NCBI GenBank assembly: GCA_030633365.1
Contig: DAOVSY010000073.1
Coordinates: 1-10,749 of the forward strand
From: Spirochaetaceae bacterium
Lineage (GTDB): Bacteria; Spirochaetota; Spirochaetia; B11-G9
Direction: 5' to 3'
Length of the DNA: 10,749 nucleotides
A program made the translations under genes and the position numbers. Positions 6,187 through 10,749 of this stretch are shown here, in pieces (the stretch's first letter is position 1; the number at the start of each line of letters is the position of its first letter). Below the pieces are notes generated by a model that was not told the origin of the DNA, did not search any database, and was given only the letters and a program-made list of their open reading frames with translations.

Positions 6187-6279
6187 TAATATATAGTATA
6201 CTCTCTTAATTCTATCAAGCAGTGATAAATTTTACAAGCCGATATTTATTTTTTCGGCATAATGTTAATTGAACTAAAC

Positions 6280-6308
6280 TTGACCTGAGTCTTTTTACGA
6301 TTTAATAT
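6280..6308 (+). promoter_or_regulatory. Sigma-70 promoter of the secreted OB-fold-like protein gene
   Basis: TTGACC (6280-6285, 5 of 6) is followed by a 17-base spacer and TAATAT (6303-6308). Transcription would start near 6315, leaving a very short leader holding AAAGAGG (6316-6322) before the ATG at 6329. The -10 and spacer length equal those of the divergent pspA operon promoter. Confidence 0.55.
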
Positions 6309-6328
6309 CATAGATAAAGAGGTATTTC

Positions 6329-6808
6329 ATGAAAAAATATACTTTCATAATTTTCTTTCTAATTATTACATTCGGTTTATCGGCACAGACCCCTGTTGAT
6401 TTAGAGACCCAGCTGGATTTTGATCTTTCTCTTAAAGATATTGTACTTATGGTTGAATCCGGAAACAGTAGTGAAATAGACATGAATCGCTATATTGTTC
6501 TTGATGGTGTAGTTTCCGGTAGAGAGGTTCTTTTTGCAGATGAGGAAAAATTTGTAGGTATGTTCGAAATTTCATATGGAGAATGGGAAGGACTTGAAAA
6601 AGTAGTTATGTATAAATGTCTTATTCAGGTCCAGGGACTGGAATTTGCTTCAATGATACCTGTTAGACGATCCAGAACACCAAATCCTGCAGAAATAGCA
6701 CTTAATACTCATATTTTGGTACTGGGTAAATATTTAGGGTATAGTGAAGATGAATCAGGGCAGAAATATCCAGTAATTGAAGGTATAAAGATTCGAAAAA
6801 TTAATTAA
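6329..6808 (+). CDS. Secreted/periplasmic protein of unknown function, OB-fold-like
   Basis: 159 residues with a clear signal peptide: MKK, a hydrophobic core (about 4-17) and a probable signal peptidase I site after LSA (residue 19). There is no lipobox Cys. The mature part is mostly beta-strand-like: RYIVLDGVVSGREVLFADEE, then FEISYGEWEGLEKVVMYKCLI, HILVLGKYLGYSEDESGQKY and PVIEGIKIRKIN. This resembles the tRNA_anti-like/BOF type of OB-fold, whose typical ending is 'G.Y.G.......PVIE...I'. I do not recognise a named family. SD AAAGAGG lies six bases before the ATG. It is divergent from the STAS-pspA operon, which suggests an envelope-linked role, and convergent with the sigma-54 activator gene, the stops being only 10 bases apart with no obvious terminator between them. 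Confidence 0.75.
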   Translation: MKKYTFIIFFLIITFGLSAQTPVDLETQLDFDLSLKDIVLMVESGNSSEIDMNRYIVLDGVVSGREVLFADEEKFVGMFEISYGEWEGLEKVVMYKCLIQVQGLEFASMIPVRRSRTPNPAEIALNTHILVLGKYLGYSEDESGQKYPVIEGIKIRKIN

Positions 6809-6818
6809 CCTTTCATAT

Positions 6819-7949
6819 CTAATAAAATGTAATGTGTGATTCATTAATGGGTTGTTTTTCTCCTGCGTGAATTTTTGATCTTATCAGGGTACTTTTCAAT
6901 TCTCTGATATTACCAGGCCATGGATGAGTTCTAAGTTTTTCAAGTGCTGAAATTGTTATTTTATTTTTGCATTCAGGTTGTTTTAAAAAATGATCAACCA
7001 GAAGTGGTATATCTTCTATCCTCTCTCTGAGTGGGGGAATTGTTATAATCAAAGTATTAATTCTATAGTATAAGTCTTCTCTAAAGGCTTTATTTTTTAT
7101 AGCATTGCTAATATCGATATTTGTAGCAGAAATTACTCTTACATCAATGGGGATTTGTTTATTTCCACCTATTCTGGTGATAGTTTTTTCTTCAAGTATT
7201 CTAAGTAGTTTTACCTGGGATTCCAGGGGCATTTCTCCTATTTCATCCAGAAACAGTGTACCTTTATTGGCTGATTCAAAATAACCGGCTCTTGTTTTTG
7301 CATCTGTAAATGCACCGGCTTCAGTCCCATAAAGTTCCGATTCAATAAGAGTAGGTGGTAGTGCTGCTGTATGCATTGTCATATATTTTGAACTGCTTCG
7401 AATTGACAACTTATGAATATTTTCAGCAATAAGATTTTTTCCTACACCGCTTTCTCCCAGAAGTAATATTGATTCATCAGATTTTGCATATGACCATAAT
7501 AGTTCTTTTATATATTGTATTTGATCTGAAGAACCAACTATATTATCAGGAGGATAGAAATTACTTTTTATAGCATGTATCCCTGATCTTGATTTTATTG
7601 ATAGATTTATTGCTTTTTCCATGTGTAATATATTTTCAGGATTAAATGGTTTTGGAATATAATCCATAGCTCCCATTTTTATTGCACTAATAATTTTTTC
7701 ACTGGAGCGGCATATTCCTGTAATTAAGATTGATGGAGTTTTGTTCATATTCTGAATTTTTCTGATTAACAGTGAACAAATATTATTAACTGCATCCATA
7801 TCAATTATAACAATATCAGGATTTTGTTTTTGTAAATTCACAAAAGAATCCATATCAAATGGAATCAATGAGATTTTTATATTTTGGATCGACATTTTTA
7901 AGATAGTAAAACACTTTTTTTCATTGCCGATGAAAACAACATGGATCAT
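6819..7949 (-). CDS. Sigma-54-dependent response regulator (receiver + AAA+) lacking a DNA-binding domain
   Basis: 376 residues. The receiver (about 1-115) keeps D50 (VIIDMD), T77 (ILITG) and K100 (YIPKPF), but its first acidic pair is reduced to Asn-Glu (FIGNEK). The AAA+ domain (about 135-360) has Walker A GESGVGKN (165-172), the sigma-54 contact loop GAFTDA (212-217, consensus GAFTGA), Walker B TLFLDE (231-236), Arg-finger region FREDLYYRIN and sensor II WPGNIREL. The protein stops soon after the AAA+ domain, at the linker before the Fis-like helix-turn-helix of NtrC relatives, which is absent. Two in-frame stops follow closely (TAG, then TGA six bases on), and only 10 bases separate it from the convergent gene. 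It is therefore either naturally HTH-less, like FlgR or CtcC, or C-terminally truncated. No clear SD precedes the ATG; TATAAT at 7969-7964 is a possible -10 with a poor -35. No kinase is adjacent. Confidence 0.88.
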   Translation of the reverse strand: MIHVVFIGNEKKCFTILKMSIQNIKISLIPFDMDSFVNLQKQNPDIVIIDMDAVNNICSLLIRKIQNMNKTPSILITGICRSSEKIISAIKMGAMDYIPKPFNPENILHMEKAINLSIKSRSGIHAIKSNFYPPDNIVGSSDQIQYIKELLWSYAKSDESILLLGESGVGKNLIAENIHKLSIRSSSKYMTMHTAALPPTLIESELYGTEAGAFTDAKTRAGYFESANKGTLFLDEIGEMPLESQVKLLRILEEKTITRIGGNKQIPIDVRVISATNIDISNAIKNKAFREDLYYRINTLIITIPPLRERIEDIPLLVDHFLKQPECKNKITISALEKLRTHPWPGNIRELKSTLIRSKIHAGEKQPINESHITFY

Positions 7950-8041
7950 CAGGTAATTAGAATATTATACATTAACTTACTATGCAAGAACAAATTATTT
8001 GCTGTAAAAATTATTGTGCTTATAGTTTTTGCCGGGTGGCT

Positions 8042-9367
8042 TTAAGCATTAAAAAGAGCTTCCAGTATTCCTTCACCCAATGTTGGGTGAATAAAAAGGT
8101 TATCCATAATAGTCTTATCACTAAGATTCTGTCCAATTAACAAACCTGCAGATGATAAGATTTCAGAAGCATCCGGACCAGTCATCCATATACCAATGAG
8201 TATCTTATTTTCAAAAATCAGCTTGATAAATCCATTTTTGATATTTCTGGAGAAACCTCTCCATGTATTTTTAAGGAGGATTTTTTTTACTTCATAAGAA
8301 TTGCCCTCTTTCAATAGTTCCCATTCCTGTTTTCCTGCACCTGCTATTTCCGGTAGTGTAAACATTGCTCTTGGAAGTGAGCTGTAGCCATTTATAGCCT
8401 GTTCCCCATTTATACCTTTAGTAATAAGCATTCCCTGTTGTATTGCAATATGTGCCATCCCATGAACACCATTTATATCGCCAACAGCAAAAATATTGGC
8501 TATATTAGTTTGAAGTTTGTTATTTACCGGAATCCCCTCTTTTGAAAAAATAACATTTGTTTTTTCTATACCTTCAGGTATATTAATTTGTCTAAGACCT
8601 GTAACAAGTACTTTTTCTGAATTTATTCTTTTCCCAGTATCCAATATTACAGTTGTTTGTGGTTTATTTACTTCTATACTCTCTGCTTTTACACCGGTAT
8701 AAAGCTGGACTCCTTTTAAAGTAAGATCTTTTATAACAGGATCTATAAGATCTCTATCTGTACCATCAAGTATAAGGTCAAGCATCTCAAGAACAGTTAT
8801 TTTTACTCCCAAAGAAGAGAAAAGTGAAGCCATTTCTATTCCTTCTACATTACCACCAATTATAATCATACTCTCTGGAAGTTTTTTAAGTTTAAGTGCT
8901 TCAATGTGGCTTATCACTGTTTTCCCATCCAGTTTTATTCCGGGAGGAGATGATGGGGTTGTGCCTGTTGCTATAATAAAATTATCAGTTTTCAGTTTTT
9001 GATCATTTATTAGAAAAGTATTCGCATCTAAAAAACGACCATCTCCCTTATATAAATCTACTCCTGCAGTATTCAGACGTTGTGTTATTATATTTTCAGA
9101 TCCTGCCATATATGTTTCAGTATTTGTAAGAAGATTTTTTCTAAAAGATGAAGTTTCCTTTATACCCTCAGGGGAGAGAGTTATCGCTTCCTCTGCTTTT
9201 CTAAGAACATCAAGGTTTCGTTTTACAGGAAGGCACCCTGTCCTAAACCCTGTGCCGCCTAATAGATCTTTTTCTATAATGGCAGTATTATATCCCTCTT
9301 TTGCACAACTTAAAGCAGAATATAACCCCGCAGGGCCAGAACCAATTATTATGCAATTATATTTCAT
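8042..9367 (-). CDS. Class I pyridine nucleotide-disulfide oxidoreductase-like flavoprotein (dihydrolipoamide dehydrogenase family) with one active-site Cys missing
   Basis: 441 residues; canonical dihydrolipoamide dehydrogenases have about 460-475. The FAD site is IIIGSGPAGLYSALSCA with IEK (residues 6-33). The redox loop reads GGTGFRTGCLPVK (37-49) where the family has GGTC-LN-VGC-IPSK. The first Cys is Gly40, the second Cys45 remains, and the usual Asn is Arg. The NAD site IIIGGNVEGIEMA (168-180) is followed by TVLEM, whose Glu favours NAD over NADP. The second FAD motif is IFAVGDINGVHGMAHIA (292-308). The dimer-interface C-terminus keeps the His-Glu dyad HPTLGE (H427, E432). FAD and NAD binding look intact, but a dithiol/disulfide cycle is not possible as drawn, so the substrate may be a single-thiol or non-disulfide electron acceptor. 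No E1/E2/lipoyl genes are nearby. The SD before the ATG at 9367 is weak. Confidence 0.85.
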   Translation of the reverse strand: MKYNCIIIGSGPAGLYSALSCAKEGYNTAIIEKDLLGGTGFRTGCLPVKRNLDVLRKAEEAITLSPEGIKETSSFRKNLLTNTETYMAGSENIITQRLNTAGVDLYKGDGRFLDANTFLINDQKLKTDNFIIATGTTPSSPPGIKLDGKTVISHIEALKLKKLPESMIIIGGNVEGIEMASLFSSLGVKITVLEMLDLILDGTDRDLIDPVIKDLTLKGVQLYTGVKAESIEVNKPQTTVILDTGKRINSEKVLVTGLRQINIPEGIEKTNVIFSKEGIPVNNKLQTNIANIFAVGDINGVHGMAHIAIQQGMLITKGINGEQAINGYSSLPRAMFTLPEIAGAGKQEWELLKEGNSYEVKKILLKNTWRGFSRNIKNGFIKLIFENKILIGIWMTGPDASEILSSAGLLIGQNLSDKTIMDNLFIHPTLGEGILEALFNA

Positions 9368-9439
9368 AAATTTAGCATATCACATTTGGTAAGTTAGAAC
9401 AGAATAAATAATTCAGGACACAGGGGGTTCTTTTCCATA

Positions 9440-9595
9440 AGCCCCGAAGGGGTGCCATATCTTAACACAGGGGGAAGCCCTGTGTTTTTAGGTCCAGCCT
9501 TTCCAAGCCCTGAAAGGGTGGAATATAGCGATGATACTATGTCTAAGCAACGAAGGGCTGCACCCATCGTTGGGATATACTACCCCTTCGGGGCT
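9440..9595. repeat. Modular palindromic repeat element of inverted and partial direct modules
   Basis: A 14-base module head AGCCCCGAAGGGGT (9440-9453) recurs exactly in inverted orientation at 9595-9582. The two modules stay colinear inward for about 48 bases: ATATC, AAC, GGG, AGCCCT and GTT are shared at the same spacing. Each module contains a GAA-loop hairpin (CCCC/GGGG) and a longer hairpin: 9464-9486 (AACACAGGG/CCCTGTGTT, perfect nine pairs) and 9548-9572 (CAACGA..GGG/CCC..TCGTTG). A third, direct module head lies at 9507-9528 with CCCT-GAA-AGGG, inside a larger stem CCAGCCTTTC/GAAAGGGTGG (9494-9521). Differences between copies are largely compensatory in the stems. An 85-codon plus-strand frame across 9452-9709 is probably not a gene. 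The flanks 9368-9439 and 9596-9690 hold nothing I can name. This is a non-coding mobile or dispersed palindrome. Confidence 0.7.
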
Positions 9596-9691
9596 GAGAG
9601 ATTCTCGTCTAAAAATGTAGTAGCTTGTTTTTATCCAGAGGGAATATTGGGAAACATCGTTGAAATGCCAGTAAAAATAAATATCAACCTA

Positions 9692-9718
9692 TTGACATAT
9701 CTAAAATAATCCTAATAA
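9692..9718 (+). promoter_or_regulatory. Possible promoter of ilvB
   Basis: A perfect -35 TTGACA lies at 9692-9697. The best -10 is TAATAA at 9713-9718, with a short 15-base spacer; at 17 bases only ATAACT is found. Transcription would start near 9725, giving a leader of about 85 nt. The imperfect spacing suggests either activator dependence or that the true start lies elsewhere. Confidence 0.4.
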
Positions 9719-9760
9719 CTGGTAAGTAGAGTTATTTAGTAAGAATAATAATTAAAAACT

Positions 9761-9792
9761 AACATAAATTTGCCTGAATAATAGTTTATGTT
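9761..9792 (+). promoter_or_regulatory. Inverted repeat in the ilvB leader
   Basis: AACATAAA (9761-9768) and TTTATGTT (9785-9792) are perfect eight-base arms around 16 bases. The right arm ends six bases before the GGGAG ribosome-binding site. As RNA it is a weak AT stem; as DNA it could be an operator. I see no leader peptide rich in Ile/Val/Leu codons and no T-box signature, so amino-acid attenuation is not supported. Confidence 0.3.
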
Positions 9793-9809
9793 TAAATGGG
9801 AGCTTATTT

Positions 9810-10749
9810 ATGACAAAAAATCTTCGAACTGGAGCTGAAGTTATAGTTGATATAATACAGCAGCAGGGTGTTGAGTATATTTTTGGTTTACCTGGTGGAT
9901 CTGTAATACCTATTTTTGATGCACTGGTTGATTCCTCTATCGAACTGGTACTTACCCGTCATGAACAGGGTGCAGTTCATATGGCAGATGGATATGCAAG
10001 AGCCAGTGGTAAAACAGGTGTCGCTTTGGTTACTTCCGGGCCAGGTGCTACAAATACTATTACCGGGATTCTAACAGCACATATGGATTCAATTCCTCTT
10101 GTTGTTTTAACAGGCCAGGCTCCAACCTGGACACTGGGTGTGGATGCTTTCCAGGAAGCAGATATGTTTGGAATATCATATCCTGTTGTAAAGCATTCTT
10201 ATTTAATAAAGAATGCAGAGGATATTCCAAGGGTTTTTAAAGAGGCTTTCTATTTAGCCAGTTCAGGTCGTCCCGGGCCAGTATTGATAGATCTTCCCAA
10301 GGATGTTACCAGTGCACAGATAGATCCAAATTATAATGCACCTTTCCATCTTCCTGGATATAGTATTCCGGATGAAGTGAAAGACAATGATCTGATAGAA
10401 GTGGCAGAATTACTTAAAAAAGCAAAAAAACCAGTTCTTCTTGTTGGACATGGTTCTGTTATTTCCGGGGCCGAGAAAAGTGTTTTATTCCTGGCAGAAA
10501 AATTACAAATTCCAGTGACAAATACACTCCTTGCAAAGGGCTGTTTTCCTGATACCCATGAGCTTAGTCTTGGTATGCTTGGTATGCATGGAACAGCTTA
10601 TGCAAATAAAGCCGTCTATGAATGTGATCTTATCTTTTCCATAGGAAGTCGTTGGGATGATAGAATTACAGGGAAAATTGATGAATTTTGTAAGGATGCT
10701 GTAAAAATACATATAGATATTGATCATTCAGAAATAAATAAAGTTATAA
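9810..10749 (+). CDS. ilvB: Acetolactate synthase large (catalytic) subunit, 5' part (runs off right edge)
   Basis: The first 313 codons of a protein usually about 550-590 residues long are present. It condenses two pyruvates, or pyruvate with 2-oxobutyrate, as the first common step of valine/leucine/isoleucine synthesis, using thiamine diphosphate, Mg and FAD. Visible marks: TGAEVIVDIIQQQGVEYIFG, LPGGSVIPIFDAL, the catalytic Glu52 in TRHEQGAVHMADGYARASG, TSGPGATNTITGI, TGQAPTWTLGVDAFQEADMFG, RPGPVLIDLPKDV, and the start of the FAD-binding middle domain (KPVLLVGHGS, FSIGSRWDDRITG). TGQAPT replaces the more usual TGQVPT. The ATG at 9810 has GGGAG seven bases upstream. The C-terminal thiamine-diphosphate domain and any ilvN regulatory subunit gene lie beyond the window. 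The motifs favour anabolic IlvB over catabolic AlsS, though the two are close. Confidence 0.93.
   Translation, partial: MTKNLRTGAEVIVDIIQQQGVEYIFGLPGGSVIPIFDALVDSSIELVLTRHEQGAVHMADGYARASGKTGVALVTSGPGATNTITGILTAHMDSIPLVVLTGQAPTWTLGVDAFQEADMFGISYPVVKHSYLIKNAEDIPRVFKEAFYLASSGRPGPVLIDLPKDVTSAQIDPNYNAPFHLPGYSIPDEVKDNDLIEVAELLKKAKKPVLLVGHGSVISGAEKSVLFLAEKLQIPVTNTLLAKGCFPDTHELSLGMLGMHGTAYANKAVYECDLIFSIGSRWDDRITGKIDEFCKDAVKIHIDIDHSEINKVI

Noticed and set aside
7991..8001. CAAAT-T-ATTTG palindrome between the reductase and sigma-54 activator genes
   Set aside because: It is short, purely AT-rich apart from the ends, and in very AT-rich spacer DNA, so it is easily due to chance.
9464..9489. Stand-alone intrinsic terminator on the plus strand
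   Set aside because: A nine-pair stem followed by T5 fits the shape, but no plus-strand gene lies upstream and the stem is explained as part of the repeat module. Kept only as a possible side role.
9452..9709. 85-codon plus-strand open frame (MPYLNTGG...)
   Set aside because: It lies mostly across the palindromic repeat, its start is inside a hairpin arm, there is no SD, and the composition follows the repeat modules. It is probably a by-product of the repeat.
10503..10727. 74-codon minus-strand open frame inside ilvB
   Set aside because: It is antisense to well-conserved acetolactate synthase sequence, with no supporting signals.

Overview
The window is AT-rich bacterial DNA with sigma-70-type promoters, good Shine-Dalgarno sequences and tightly packed operons. 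The gene set suggests a Gram-negative-type, free-living or anaerobic bacterium, possibly a spirochaete. It includes a trehalase-like (alpha/alpha)6 hydrolase, tandem SPFH proteins with NfeD, PspA with a STAS protein, a Uma2 nuclease, a sigma-54 activator and acetolactate synthase. The taxonomic guess is an inference from gene content and composition, not from a marker gene.

Left part (1-3344, all minus strand): the 5' half of a trehalase/GH63-like hydrolase runs off the left edge. It has a good promoter at 784-812 and a 5' leader of about 120 nt. Upstream of it is the operon nfeD -> SPFH-1 -> SPFH-2, closed by a 43-bp near-perfect palindrome at 875-917. Nested hairpins fill the spacer between nfeD and SPFH-1.

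Middle (3345-6808): a lone plus-strand Uma2 gene is followed by a convergent minus-strand operon: STAS domain + zinc ribbon -> PspA/IM30 -> OmpR-type regulator with a degenerate receiver. That operon has a consensus -35 promoter and a perfect 14-bp palindrome upstream. A secreted OB-fold-like protein is transcribed divergently from its own promoter. SPFH/NfeD and PspA are both membrane-stress modules, so 0.9-6.1 kb reads as a membrane-integrity neighbourhood interrupted by the Uma2 gene.

Right part (6819-10749): on the minus strand lie a sigma-54 activator (receiver + AAA+) without the usual C-terminal DNA-binding domain, and a class I flavin disulfide reductase relative that lacks one of the two redox cysteines. 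A hairpin-rich modular repeat at 9440-9595, with base changes that compensate across its stems, separates these from the 5' two-thirds or so of ilvB (acetolactate synthase large subunit), which runs off the right edge on the plus strand.

No tRNA, rRNA, CRISPR array or transposase gene was recognised. The most unusual items are the modular palindromic repeat, the single-cysteine reductase, the activator without a DNA-binding domain, and the STAS/Zn-ribbon-PspA-atypical regulator operon.
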